Source of the DNA: Pedosphaera sp.
Lineage (GTDB): Bacteria; Verrucomicrobiota; Verrucomicrobiia; Limisphaerales; UBA1100
Direction: 5' to 3'
Length of the DNA: 46,296 bases
Assembly (NCBI GenBank): GCA_009695465.1
Contig: SIAW01000008.1
Span: 1 to 46,296, forward strand
Below are positions 1-7,221 of the stretch, one piece after another. The position numbers and the translations under genes are program-made. How positions within the stretch are numbered: position 1 is the first letter of the stretch; each line of letters opens with the position of its first letter. The notes under the pieces are model-generated. The model saw nothing but the letters and a program-made list of their open reading frames with translations, searched no databases and was not told where the DNA came from.

Positions 1-47
1 ATTGCATTTATTTTTTCTAGCCGCAGGCGATTGAAGCGAACGATTAG

Positions 48-257
48 TTTGCCGGAATACAGAGGCGCTGCCGAGTTGATGCAGCAGTGTTCGCTCCTAG
101 TGGCAAGGTGACAGACCGGCGCATTGTGCCTGACGCAGTGGATGCTGCGCTGGAACACCGACTTGCCAACCGAGTGCTGCGATTTATTGTATCCAAAGAT
201 GAACCCAAGCGCGTCATCACGGCGCATCTGGATCGCACGCTGAGAGGCAAATTATGA
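48..257 (+). pseudogene. DUF4258-like fragment lacking its N-terminus
   Basis: The open frame after the stop codon at 45-47 reads to a TGA at 255-257. Its last 30 or so residues (NRVLRFIVSKDEPKRVI, then a basic end LDRTLRGKL) look like the C-terminal beta strands of DUF4258 proteins, small RelE/BrnT-like proteins often found in toxin-antitoxin-like pairs. The N-terminal helix and histidine expected of the family cannot be found in any frame of the 47 bases upstream. The only plausible start is GTG at 108, giving 49 residues, about half the usual size. The stop overlaps the next gene's ATG (ATGA), which is the classic arrangement for a DUF4258-DUF2283 pair. It is probably a decayed or rearranged gene; the family match is by eye. 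Confidence 0.45.
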
Positions 258-460
258 AACTGACGATTGATCGCACTGCCGATGCGTTGTATCTCGATTT
301 GGATGAGGTGCCCGCTGTTGAAAGTGAGGAGATTTCGCCCGGTGTCATTTTTGATTACAACGCCGCTGGCAACGTGGTTGGGATTGAGTTGCTGTATCTT
401 TCCAAGCGGGTCTCTGCCGAAAAGCTGACTCGGATGCAGATGGAAACAGTAGGGGCGTGA
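254..460 (+). CDS. DUF2283 domain protein
   Basis: This 68-residue protein matches the DUF2283 pattern over its whole length: a start like MKLTIDRTADALYLDLDE, then an acidic stretch, then GVIFDYNAAGNVVGIELL, then a short amphipathic tail. Such proteins are small single-domain beta-rich proteins of unknown biochemical role. They are commonly encoded directly after DUF4258 genes, and a role as the antitoxin-like partner has been suggested by this linkage rather than proved. Here the ATG overlaps the stop of the upstream DUF4258-like fragment by four bases, so translation was probably coupled. The gene looks intact although its partner looks truncated. The family call is confident and the function unknown. 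Confidence 0.8.
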   Translation: MKLTIDRTADALYLDLDEVPAVESEEISPGVIFDYNAAGNVVGIELLYLSKRVSAEKLTRMQMETVGA

Positions 461-481
461 TGCCTGTGTGCTGGCGTGGCG

Positions 482-670
482 TCAGTCCTCTTTGAATTCT
501 TCTGTCAGTGAATCAATGGCCAGTTCCAGCATGGTGGCGTTGCGGGCGGGGTCTTCGTTGCGGGCGTTGGGTTTGATGCCCAGTGCGGCGCATTCGTCGG
601 TGCTGATTTCCAGCAGCCACTCCACTTTTCCCAGTGGGGCGGTGTTTCTGAGTTCGCGGATTAGTTGCAT
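482..670 (-). CDS. Hypothetical 62-residue protein
   Basis: This short minus-strand frame has a balanced, mildly acidic composition ending in LAIDSLTEEFKED, unlike the Arg/His/Ala-rich shadow frames elsewhere in this GC-rich window, so it may be a real small gene. It has no signal peptide, membrane segment, cysteine pair or motif that I recognise. The central part, with DECAALGIKPNARNEDPARN, suggests alternating helix and loop. It sits alone, convergent with the DUF2283 gene and divergent from rnhC. The 146 bases between it and rnhC (671-816) hold no feature I can support. Existence is moderately supported and function unknown. Confidence 0.4.
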   Translation of the reverse strand: MQLIRELRNTAPLGKVEWLLEISTDECAALGIKPNARNEDPARNATMLELAIDSLTEEFKED

Positions 671-816
671 AGCGTGAAGCAGCCGGGGTTGGGGTTGGAT
701 GAAGCCACGGCACGGCCTGTTTGGGCTTGGGCGCGAAGCGTGTTGAATGACTTCATCTACCTACTATTCGTTGGGGTGGATCTGAATCTTCTAGGCATTT
801 TGCCCACCACCGATGC

Positions 817-1860
817 TTGCACGGATGGGAAGGGCTTGAGCTTGATTTGGCGGGGGGCAGGGCGGATGCTCGCGCGCAGTTGAAGGCTATTTCATCGCAC
901 ACCAGCAAGTTGGATGACGCGCAGGCGACGGCGTTGGAGGCGTTGTTGCGCGGGCGTGGTTTTGAGTTTGGCACGGTGCCGCATGCGCGGTTTGCGGCGG
1001 CGGGTACGGGGGTGAACGTGGTTTTCTACACGAGCGGCAAGTTGGTGGTGCAGGGCAAAGGGACGCAGGAGTTCGTGGAGTTCATATTGGAGCCGGAGAT
1101 TCTCAAGGAGGCGCGGCTGGGCTATGAGACGGTGCTGAACCCGGAGTTGCTGTTGCCGCGACTGGGCGTGGATGAATCGGGCAAGGGCGATTTTTTTGGG
1201 CCGCTGTGCATCGCGGGGGTGTACGTCAATGCAGCGGTGGTGAAGGCGTGGGAAGAGGCGGGCGTCCGCGATTCCAAAAACATCTCCAGCGACAAGAAGA
1301 TCGCGCAGTTGGCGGAGTTGATCCAGAACACACCCGGCTGCGTGACCAGCGTGGTGGCCATCGGCAACGAGGCGTACAACCGGCTTTACGCGAAGATGCG
1401 CAGCGTGAACCGCCTTTTGGCGTGGGGACACGCGCGGGTGATCGAGAATTTGATGGGCCAACGGCAGCGGATGAACCCTGCGCCGGTGCGGGCCATCAGC
1501 GATCAGTTCGCCAGCGACAAGGCCACGGTGGCCAAGGCGCTGATGGCGTTGGGGCGCGAGATTGAGCTGGTGCAACGGCACAAGGCGGAGTCGGACTTGG
1601 CAGTGGCGGCGGCGTCCATCTTGGCGAGGCACGAGTTTGTCAGCCGACTGGCTGCGCTGGAACAGGAGGCTGGCGTGAAATTACCCAAGGGCGCCAGTGC
1701 AGCGGTGGATGCGGCGGCCAAAGGATTATTTGAGAAACAAGGCCAAGCTGGACTGGTGAAGGTGGCCAAGATGCATTTTCGCACTTCCTTCCGGGCGCAG
1801 GGACTGCCGGAGCCGCCGAAGGTGGAGTGGCGGGGAAAGTCTGGAAAGGCGAGCCGGTGA
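817..1860 (+). CDS. rnhC: Ribonuclease HIII
   Basis: RNase HIII cuts the RNA strand of RNA-DNA hybrids in the cytoplasm, removing R-loops and RNA primers. From the ATG at 817 the protein has 347 residues. An N-terminal TBP-like substrate-binding domain (about 30-100, with YTSGKLVVQGKG) precedes the RNase H fold, whose signature DESGKGDFFGPL (residues 119-130) carries the first acidic active-site pair. VRDSKN, ISDQFASDK and SDLAVAAASILAR continue the family pattern. The first 21 residues have no family likeness, so a TTG at 880 (327 residues, closer to the usual size of about 300) could be the true start. The gene stands alone ahead of the tuf region. The identification is firm and the start is uncertain. 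Confidence 0.93.
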   Translation: MHGWEGLELDLAGGRADARAQLKAISSHTSKLDDAQATALEALLRGRGFEFGTVPHARFAAAGTGVNVVFYTSGKLVVQGKGTQEFVEFILEPEILKEARLGYETVLNPELLLPRLGVDESGKGDFFGPLCIAGVYVNAAVVKAWEEAGVRDSKNISSDKKIAQLAELIQNTPGCVTSVVAIGNEAYNRLYAKMRSVNRLLAWGHARVIENLMGQRQRMNPAPVRAISDQFASDKATVAKALMALGREIELVQRHKAESDLAVAAASILARHEFVSRLAALEQEAGVKLPKGASAAVDAAAKGLFEKQGQAGLVKVAKMHFRTSFRAQGLPEPPKVEWRGKSGKASR

Positions 1861-1907
1861 ACAACTTTTTTGCAGTTTCCCGAAAAAAGGTTTGACCTGT
1901 GGAGTGT

Positions 1908-2015
1908 GGCGAGTAGGTTCTCGCCCCGTTGGTGAGTGGCCCGCAGGGGCAATTGTAGAAAAATACGCTGTAAACCCAGCCATAGTTTCCGCGAAAGCGG
2001 AAGTATGGTGCTGGG
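1908..2015 (+). promoter_or_regulatory. Structured leader upstream of tRNA-Thr and tuf
   Basis: The 215-base gap between rnhC and tRNA-Thr contains strong inverted repeats. A perfect 6-bp hairpin pairs GGCGAG (1908-1913) with CTCGCC (1920-1925). A larger composite hairpin spans 1975-2015: CCCAGC pairs with GCTGGG, CATA with TATG across a two-base bulge, and TTCCGC with GCGGAA, capped by a GAAA tetraloop. There is no long T-run after it, so it is a poor match to an intrinsic terminator. It could be a processed leader, a regulatory RNA element of the tRNA-tuf transcript, or a terminator of rnhC. The base pairing is seen directly; the function is inferred. No convincing -35/-10 pair could be fixed here. 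Confidence 0.4.
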
Positions 2016-2075
2016 ATTTATTGTCGTTATTTGGGTTGAGGCTGAGTTGTGGAGTCGGGATTGAAATTTTTTGGT

Positions 2076-2151
2076 GCCCATGTAGCTCAGTTGGTAGAGC
2101 ACGTCCTTGGTAAGGACGAGGTCATCGGTTCAAACCCGATCATGGGCTCCA
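2076..2151 (+). tRNA. tRNA-Thr (anticodon GGT)
   Basis: The cloverleaf is complete. Acceptor GCCCATG (2076-2082) pairs with CATGGGC (2141-2147), the D-arm holds AGCTCAGTTGGTAGAGC, the anticodon stem CGTCC/GGACG encloses loop TTGGTAA with anticodon GGT, and the T-arm carries GGTTCAAACC. CCA is encoded at 2149-2151. It reads ACC and ACT threonine codons. It lies 38 bases upstream of tuf, as the thrT-tufB pair does in Escherichia coli, so the two are probably cotranscribed. Confidence 0.97.
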
Positions 2152-2189
2152 CAGGCGAGTTAAACTAAAACTGAACACGATAGCACGTC

Positions 2190-3386
2190 ATGGCAAAAGA
2201 AGCGTTTGAACGTAAGAAACCGCACGTCAACATTGGTACGATTGGCCACGTTGACCACGGCAAGTCCACTTTGGCAGCGGCGATAGTGGCGGTGCAGGCC
2301 AATAAAGGCATGGCCACGCCCATCTCCTATGCGGAGATCACCAAGGGCGGCACGGTGCGCGACGAAAACAAGACGGTGACCATCGCGGCCTCCCACGTGG
2401 AGTACGAGAGCGACCTGCGCCACTACGCGCACGTGGATTGCCCCGGCCACGCGGACTACGTGAAGAACATGATCACCGGTGCGGCGCAGATGGACGGCGC
2501 CATTTTGGTGGTGTGCGCGGATTCTGGCGCCATGCCGCAGACCAAGGAGCACGTGCTTTTGGCCCGTCAGGTCGGCGTGCCTTCCATCGTGGTGTTCCTC
2601 AACAAGACTGACTTGGTGGAGGACGAAGAGATGCTGATGTTGGTGGAAGAAGACATCCGCGATCTGCTCAAGAAATACAATTTCCCGGGCGACAAGACGC
2701 CGATCATCCGCGGCAGCGCCTCCGGCGCGTTGGCGGGAGAAGCCAAGTGGGTGGCAAAGATCGGCGAGCTGCTCAAGGCTTGCGATGAATTCGTGGCCGA
2801 GCCGGTGCGTGACGCCGACAAGCCCTTCCTGATGTGCGTGGAAGACACGTTCATCATTGAAGGTCGCGGTCTGGTGGCCACGGGCCGTGTGGAGCGCGGT
2901 CTGCTCAAGAAGATGGACGAAGTGGAAATTGTCGGTCTGCACGACACCACCAAGACCATCGCGACGGACATCGAAATGTTCCGCAAACTGTTGGACGAAG
3001 CGCGCGCCGGTGAGAACGTGGGCGTGCTGTTGCGCGGCAAAAAGAAGGGTGAAGTCGAGCGCGGCCAGGTGTTGGCCAAGCCCGGTTCCATCAAGCCGCA
3101 CATGAAGTTCAAGGCTGAGGTTTACGTGTTGACCAAGGATGAAGGTGGCCGGCACACGCCGTTCTTCGTCAACTACCGCCCGCAATTCTATTTCCGCACG
3201 AGCGACGTGACCGGCAACGTGAAGTCGCTGCGTGAAGGAGTGGAAATGATCATGCCCGGTGACAACACCGAGGTGGAAGTGGAGTTGATTGCCCCCATCG
3301 CCATGGAAGAAGGTCTGACCTTCGCCATCCGCGAGGGCGGTCGCACCATTGGCTCGGGTCGTGTAACCAAGATTTTGCCGGCGTAG
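2190..3386 (+). CDS. tuf: Elongation factor Tu
   Basis: EF-Tu carries aminoacyl-tRNA to the ribosomal A site as a GTP complex. The 398 residues show P-loop GHVDHGKS (19-26), DCPGH (83-87, including the catalytic histidine), NKTD (138-141), and domains 2 and 3 with [13 protein letters not shown] and the GGRHTPFF region. Switch I is odd: where nearly all EF-Tu proteins have RGITI, this one has KTVTI, within an insertion-bearing segment [15 protein letters not shown]. The key threonine is kept. Domain 2 also has GRGLVATG instead of GRGTVATG. The gene lies between tRNA genes rather than after fusA, and no second tuf is in the window. No Shine-Dalgarno sequence is seen before the ATG. Confidence 0.98.
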   Translation: MAKEAFERKKPHVNIGTIGHVDHGKSTLAAAIVAVQANKGMATPISYAEITKGGTVRDENKTVTIAASHVEYESDLRHYAHVDCPGHADYVKNMITGAAQMDGAILVVCADSGAMPQTKEHVLLARQVGVPSIVVFLNKTDLVEDEEMLMLVEEDIRDLLKKYNFPGDKTPIIRGSASGALAGEAKWVAKIGELLKACDEFVAEPVRDADKPFLMCVEDTFIIEGRGLVATGRVERGLLKKMDEVEIVGLHDTTKTIATDIEMFRKLLDEARAGENVGVLLRGKKKGEVERGQVLAKPGSIKPHMKFKAEVYVLTKDEGGRHTPFFVNYRPQFYFRTSDVTGNVKSLREGVEMIMPGDNTEVEVELIAPIAMEEGLTFAIREGGRTIGSGRVTKILPA

Positions 3387-3482
3387 TCCAAACCCTGCTG
3401 AAACCCGACCCAGATCGGCGCGGCGCAATGGGCGTCCTGCCGCCGTCTGATAATGCGCCACCGTCATCAAAATCCAATGGAT

Positions 3483-3558
3483 AGGGCGATAGCTCAATTG
3501 GTAGAGCAGCGGTCTCCAAAACCGCTTGTTGGGGGTTCGAGTCCCTTTCGCCCTGCCA
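3483..3558 (+). tRNA. tRNA-Trp (anticodon CCA)
   Basis: Acceptor AGGGCGA (3483-3489) pairs with TCGCCCT (3548-3554). The D-arm is AGCTCAATTGGTAGAGC. Anticodon stem GCGGT/ACCGC encloses CTCCAAA with anticodon CCA. The T-arm holds GGTTCGAGTCC, and the CCA end is encoded. A tRNA-Trp just upstream of secE is a conserved arrangement in several phyla. Confidence 0.97.
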
Positions 3559-3570
3559 ATTTCATGGGTG

Positions 3571-3660
3571 GGAGGGGTGGCAGAGTGGTCTAACGCGGCG
3601 GTCTTGAAAACCGCTTTGGGTTAACGCCCAACGGGGGTTCGAATCCCTCCCCCTCCGCCA
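3571..3660 (+). tRNA. tRNA-Ser (anticodon TGA)
   Basis: This is a class II tRNA of 90 bases including the encoded CCA. Acceptor GGAGGGG (3571-3577) pairs with CCCCTCC (3650-3656), the anticodon stem GCGGT/ACCGC encloses CTTGAAA with anticodon TGA, and a long variable arm TTGGGTTAACGCCCAA follows before T-arm GGGGTTCGAATCCC. It lies 12 bases after tRNA-Trp and 29 bases before secE, so it probably belongs to the same transcript. Confidence 0.96.
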
Positions 3661-3689
3661 AACTGGGATTACGCAGACAAACGATTAAC

Positions 3690-4208
3690 ATGGCTGAACA
3701 GCAAAAAGGCAACGCGACCGTCGCACCGGCAGGCAACGGCACCTTACAGGTGCGGTTGACCAAGCCCGATGGCAACGCTACGCCCGTCGGCAACGCCACG
3801 GTGACGCCTGCCGTCGGCAACGCCAGCACACCTGTCGCCACAAACAGTATCGCGAGCGCTGGCAAGGCGAGCGTCGTGGTTCCTTCCACTAAGAAAACCG
3901 ACACGCCTCCTGCGTCCGATACTGGATTTTGGTGGACTGTCGGGCTGCTGATTGGGTTGGTGGTCGTGGTTGTCCTGATGTGGCGCTCGGGGGTGTTCCA
4001 CCGCATCAGCATCTTCGCCGAGGAAGTCCGCGAGCAACTGCGCAAGTGCACGTGGCCCACTGGTCACGAACTGGCGCAGCACGTGGTCGTGGTGCTGTTG
4101 GGCACGCTGATGTTGGGCGCCTTCACCATGCTTTCAGAATTTATTGCGCGCGAGACGGTGTGGGGCGCGTTGTTGAACACCAAAACAATCCTCTTCAATA
4201 AGAACTGA
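3690..4208 (+). CDS. secE: SecE with long N-terminal extension
   Basis: SecE is the small essential clamp of the SecYEG translocon in the inner membrane. The C-terminal part is diagnostic: FAEEVREQLRKCTWPT (about 109-124), followed by a membrane segment (about 131-148). Most bacterial SecE proteins have 60-130 residues; this one has 172. Residues 1-75 are a Gly/Asn/Ala/Thr/Pro-rich tail with GNAT at 7-10, 28-31 and 34-37 and GNAS at 43-46. An extra membrane segment (about 80-97) precedes the SecE core. The gene begins the secE-nusG-rplKAJL-rpoBC block, 14 bases before nusG. The core is certain; the role of the tail is unknown. Confidence 0.92.
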   Translation: MAEQQKGNATVAPAGNGTLQVRLTKPDGNATPVGNATVTPAVGNASTPVATNSIASAGKASVVVPSTKKTDTPPASDTGFWWTVGLLIGLVVVVVLMWRSGVFHRISIFAEEVREQLRKCTWPTGHELAQHVVVVLLGTLMLGAFTMLSEFIARETVWGALLNTKTILFNKN

Positions 4209-4222
4209 GCTGGGGACGCGTT

Positions 4223-4771
4223 ATGGACAGCAAATGGTACGTATTGCAGACGTTGGCCGGCCAAGAAATGAAGGTCGAGGAGAGCATCCGTAAACGCCTC
4301 AAGGTTGAGGAGATGGTGGAGTTTATCCAAGAAGTCCTCGTGCCGATGGAGAAGGTCGTCGAGGTGCGCAACGGCAAGAAGAGCGTCACCAACCGCAAGC
4401 TTTATCCGGGCTACGTCTTCGTGCGCATGGTGCTCTTTGACGAGAACAAGCGCATCATCGAGAAGCCGTGGTACTACATCCGCAACACGCAGGGCATCAC
4501 CAAATTTGTCGGAGGCGATCATCCCACGCCCACGCCCACCGATGAGGTGGAGGAAATCAAGGCGCGCATCAGCGCAAGCGAGGAGAGCGAACGTCCCCGT
4601 GTGGACTTCACCGTGGGCGAGGGCGTGAAGATCACCGACGGCCCGTTCCAGAACTACAACGGTGCCATTGAGGAGATTGACCCCGCGCGCGGCAAGCTCA
4701 AGGTCACCATCAATATTTTCGGCCGTAACACACCCGTGGAACTAGAGTACTGGCAAGTGGAGAAGGCCTAA
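4223..4771 (+). CDS. nusG: Transcription termination/antitermination factor NusG
   Basis: NusG binds RNA polymerase across the cleft, suppresses pausing and links transcription to Rho or to the ribosome. The 182 residues give an N-terminal NGN domain starting [12 protein letters not shown], with YPGYVFVRM near residue 70 and the VGG hinge near 98-100. The KOW domain covers the last 50 residues, with [17 protein letters not shown] and the closing [23 protein letters not shown]-like sequence lies a short distance upstream of the ATG. Length and neighbours (secE before, rplK after) are standard. Confidence 0.97.
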   Translation: MDSKWYVLQTLAGQEMKVEESIRKRLKVEEMVEFIQEVLVPMEKVVEVRNGKKSVTNRKLYPGYVFVRMVLFDENKRIIEKPWYYIRNTQGITKFVGGDHPTPTPTDEVEEIKARISASEESERPRVDFTVGEGVKITDGPFQNYNGAIEEIDPARGKLKVTINIFGRNTPVELEYWQVEKA

Positions 4772-4781
4772 GAGGAATATC

Positions 4782-5204
4782 ATGGCAAAGAAAATTGTCG
4801 GAGAAATCAAACTGCAAATCGACGCCGGGCAGGCGACCCCCGCTCCGCCCGTCGGTCCGGCACTGGGTCAGCGCGGTGTGAACATTGGCGAATTCGTCAA
4901 TCAATTCAACACCCGCACCCGCCCGTTGATGGGGCTGAAGATCCCCGTGATCATCACGGTGTATCACGACAAGACCTTCACCTTCATCACCAAGTCGCCG
5001 CCGGCGGCCGTGCTGCTCAAGAAAGCCGCGGGCATCGCGTCCGGCTCCAAAGAGGCGGGCAAGACCAAGGTGGGCAGCGTCACACGCGCGCAGGTCACCG
5101 ACATCGCCAAGCAAAAGATGGTGGATCTCAACGCCCGCGATGAGGCCTCAGCATTTCGCGTCATTGAAGGCACCGCCCGCAGCATGGGCATCGAAATCAA
5201 GTAA
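4782..5204 (+). CDS. rplK: Large-subunit ribosomal protein L11
   Basis: L11 forms the base of the L7/L12 stalk with 23S rRNA and helps activate translational GTPases. The 140-residue protein has the proline-rich linker region [16 protein letters not shown] near residues 20-36 and the C-terminal rRNA-binding domain with [10 protein letters not shown] and the ending SMGIEIK. The start is supported by a good Shine-Dalgarno sequence, AGAGGAA, one of the few in this window. It lies 10 bases after nusG and 47 before rplA. Confidence 0.98.
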   Translation: MAKKIVGEIKLQIDAGQATPAPPVGPALGQRGVNIGEFVNQFNTRTRPLMGLKIPVIITVYHDKTFTFITKSPPAAVLLKKAAGIASGSKEAGKTKVGSVTRAQVTDIAKQKMVDLNARDEASAFRVIEGTARSMGIEIK

Positions 5205-5251
5205 CCCTAACCGCGGGAGGGCCACCCGGCCCGCTTGCACCGCAAACAAAC

Positions 5252-5947
5252 ATGGTCACACATAGCAAACGATACAACGCCGCCTTTAAGAAGTCGGCAG
5301 ACAAGATAGCCCATCCGCTCAACGAAGCGCTTGGCATCCTCACCCAGTTTCCCCGGGCCAAATTCCGGGAGACGGTGGAAGTAGCTTTTAACTTGGGCAT
5401 CGATCCCAAGCAATCCGACCAGAACGTGCGCGGCACCGTTTCGCTGCCGCACGGCACGGGCAAGAAAGTCCGCGTCGTGGTGTTCTCCAAGCCCGGCGCC
5501 GTCGCCGATGCGGCCAAGGCCGCAGGCGCTGAAGAAGTCGGTTTTGATGACCTCATGCAGAAGGTCATCGGCGGCTGGACTGATTTTGACATCGCCATCG
5601 CCACGCCCGAAGCCATGAAAGAAGGCGTCGCCAAGTTGGGCAAAGTGCTCGGCCCGCGCGGGCTGATGCCCAACCCCAAGACCGGCACCGTCACCGATGA
5701 CGTCGTCAAGGCCATCAAAGAAGTGCAGGCCGGCCGTGTGGAATTCAAGATTGATAAGGGCGCCAACCTGCACGTGCCCATCGGCAAAGTGGACTTCCCC
5801 ATGGAACAATTGGTGGAGAACGCGCAGGCGATTATCGACGCCGTCGTGAAGGCCCGGCCCCCCAGTGCCAAGGGCGTATACGTGAAAAGCTGCACGCTCT
5901 CGGCCACGATGAGCCCGGGCGTGCGCGTAATCGTCAAGCAACTCTAA
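5252..5947 (+). CDS. rplA: Large-subunit ribosomal protein L1
   Basis: L1 forms the mobile L1 stalk that moves deacylated tRNA out of the E site; in many bacteria it also represses its own operon by binding the leader. The 231 residues include the family signature GKVLGPRGLMPNPKTGTV at about 130-147 and the usual start KRYNAAFKK. The end PGVRVIVKQL is slightly short of the Escherichia coli protein. The 47-base rplK-rplA gap shows no clear L1-binding mimic by eye. Order rplK-rplA-rplJ-rplL is standard. Confidence 0.98.
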   Translation: MVTHSKRYNAAFKKSADKIAHPLNEALGILTQFPRAKFRETVEVAFNLGIDPKQSDQNVRGTVSLPHGTGKKVRVVVFSKPGAVADAAKAAGAEEVGFDDLMQKVIGGWTDFDIAIATPEAMKEGVAKLGKVLGPRGLMPNPKTGTVTDDVVKAIKEVQAGRVEFKIDKGANLHVPIGKVDFPMEQLVENAQAIIDAVVKARPPSAKGVYVKSCTLSATMSPGVRVIVKQL

Positions 5948-5969
5948 CCCGCTTTCCAAGCCTGCTGAC

Positions 5970-6476
5970 ATGAGAGAAGAAAAGAAACTGATCACCGCCG
6001 AATACCTCGCGCGGTTGAACGCCTCGCCGTTCTTTATCGCTGCGGAATACACTGGGATGACCGTGTCCGGGTTCACCGAATTGCGCAAACGCCTGCGCGG
6101 TGCTGGCGCCGAGGTGCACGTGGTGAAAAACACCGTGTTCCGCGCCGCTGCCAAAGAGGCGGGCATCACCGACCTGAGCAGCGCGCTCACCGGACAGTTG
6201 GCAATGGTCACCGGCAAGGCCGATATTTTTGCCGCCGCCAAGGTCGTTAAGACTTTCGCGAAGGAATTTGATAAGCCGAAGATCCGCTTTGGCTATCTGG
6301 GATCGCAAGCATTGACCGCGGAGGAAGTCGGTCAGATGGCGGATCTGCCCTCGTTGGACGCACTGCGCGGACAATTGGCGGGACTGCTGCTCGAACCGGC
6401 CGCACGGATTGCGCGCGTCATCCAGTTGCACGTGGATAAGACGACAGGCGGAGAGGTCGAGCAGCCTGCTGCTTGA
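5970..6476 (+). CDS. rplJ: Large-subunit ribosomal protein L10
   Basis: L10 is the stalk-base protein that binds L11-bound 23S rRNA and carries L7/L12 dimers on its C-terminal helix. The 168 residues show the usual order: helix with [10 protein letters not shown], the strand region [32 protein letters not shown], and a C-terminal helix [15 protein letters not shown] that should bind L12 dimers. The gap from rplA is only 22 bases, so there is no room for the long L10-binding leader known from gammaproteobacteria. Confidence 0.97.
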   Translation: MREEKKLITAEYLARLNASPFFIAAEYTGMTVSGFTELRKRLRGAGAEVHVVKNTVFRAAAKEAGITDLSSALTGQLAMVTGKADIFAAAKVVKTFAKEFDKPKIRFGYLGSQALTAEEVGQMADLPSLDALRGQLAGLLLEPAARIARVIQLHVDKTTGGEVEQPAA

Positions 6477-6563
6477 TCGGGACGGATCGGGAAACAATTT
6501 AACACTTTCACCAAGGCCAACGTCAGGCGGTGGTGGGAACAAAAAACGAAACGTAACTCGTCG

Positions 6564-6603
6564 GTTCGCCGGCGGCGAACTCAAATCCTCTGCAGCTGCG
6601 GAG
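6564..6603 (+). promoter_or_regulatory. Twin hairpins between rplJ and rplL
   Basis: The 157-base rplJ-rplL gap contains a perfect 7-bp hairpin, GTTCGCC (6564-6570) with GGCGAAC (6574-6580) and a three-base loop. A second stem, CTCTGC (6588-6593) with GCGGAG (6598-6603), has one G-T pair. No T-run follows, so they are not terminators. They may act in processing, mRNA stability, or setting the several-fold higher yield of L12 over L10. The pairing is seen; the function is a guess. Confidence 0.35.
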
Positions 6604-6633
6604 GGCGACGAAACTGAAAGGAAGAGTAAGACA

Positions 6634-7011
6634 ATGGCTGATCTAGATAAGATCGTAGAAGAGTTGAGCGGGCTGACCGTGATGGACGCCGCTAACCTGG
6701 TGAAGAAATTAGAAGAGAAGTGGGGCGTCTCAGCAGCAGCACCGGCGGCAGCCGCGGGCGGCGGCGGGGCAGCACCGGCGGCAGTGGAGCAGAAGGACAC
6801 GTTTGACTTGATCCTGGTCTCTGTGCCGGCCGACAAGAAGATCAACGTCATCAAAGCGGTGCGCATCGTGAAAGCCGGTCTGGGCCTGAAAGAGGCCAAG
6901 GACTTGGTCGAGAGCGCGCCCAAGCCTCTCTTGGAAGGCGTGAAGAAGGACGAAGTTGACGCGGCCAAGAAGGCGCTGGAAGAAGCCGGCGCCAAGGTCG
7001 AAGTCAAGTAA
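6634..7011 (+). CDS. rplL: Large-subunit ribosomal protein L7/L12
   Basis: L7/L12 is the multicopy stalk protein that recruits and stimulates translational GTPases. The 125 residues contain the N-terminal dimerisation helices (about 1-33), an Ala/Gly-rich hinge (about 36-50), and the C-terminal factor-binding domain with [26 protein letters not shown] and the end AGAKVEVK. The start is supported by an AGGAAGAG Shine-Dalgarno-like stretch. The gene is followed by a probable attenuator before rpoB, as in other bacteria. Confidence 0.98.
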   Translation: MADLDKIVEELSGLTVMDAANLVKKLEEKWGVSAAAPAAAAGGGGAAPAAVEQKDTFDLILVSVPADKKINVIKAVRIVKAGLGLKEAKDLVESAPKPLLEGVKKDEVDAAKKALEEAGAKVEVK

Positions 7012-7023
7012 GCGATTACCCGC

Positions 7024-7061
7024 GCGGACGGCAGGCGGCTTGCCTGTCGTCCGCCGGTTTT
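7024..7061 (+). terminator. Probable attenuator between rplL and rpoB
   Basis: A 13-bp stem, GCGGACGGCAGGC (7024-7036) with GCCTGTCGTCCGC (7042-7054), with one G-T pair and a five-base loop, is followed within three bases by TTTT. The short T-run suggests a leaky intrinsic terminator. This is the position where Escherichia coli attenuates transcription so that less rpoBC than rplJL message is made. The rest of the 210-base gap holds only a small 6-bp hairpin at 7152-7167. Confidence 0.65.
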
Positions 7062-7221
7062 ATCAATGGTGTGAGTGGAGCAAGCCAACGAGATCAACAG
7101 AGAGTCGCAGAGAATTGGAGTGGGGAACAGTCGGTGAGTGGACAGACGGTGCGATGGATTTCCATCGTGGCAGTCAACGGGATGAAAACCGTCCAGTCCA
7201 GAAACTAGGTGGCAAGACAAC

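Noticed and set aside
1892-1919. Possible promoter TTGACC with TAGGTT before tRNA-Thr
   Set aside because: The -10 matches the consensus at only three of six positions and lies in the loop of a hairpin; it is not strong enough to annotate.
2160-3497. Open frame of 445 codons on the minus strand opposite tuf
   Set aside because: It lies opposite a highly conserved gene and is rich in His, Arg, Leu and Val in the pattern of antisense translation of GC-rich codons; it has no domain likeness.
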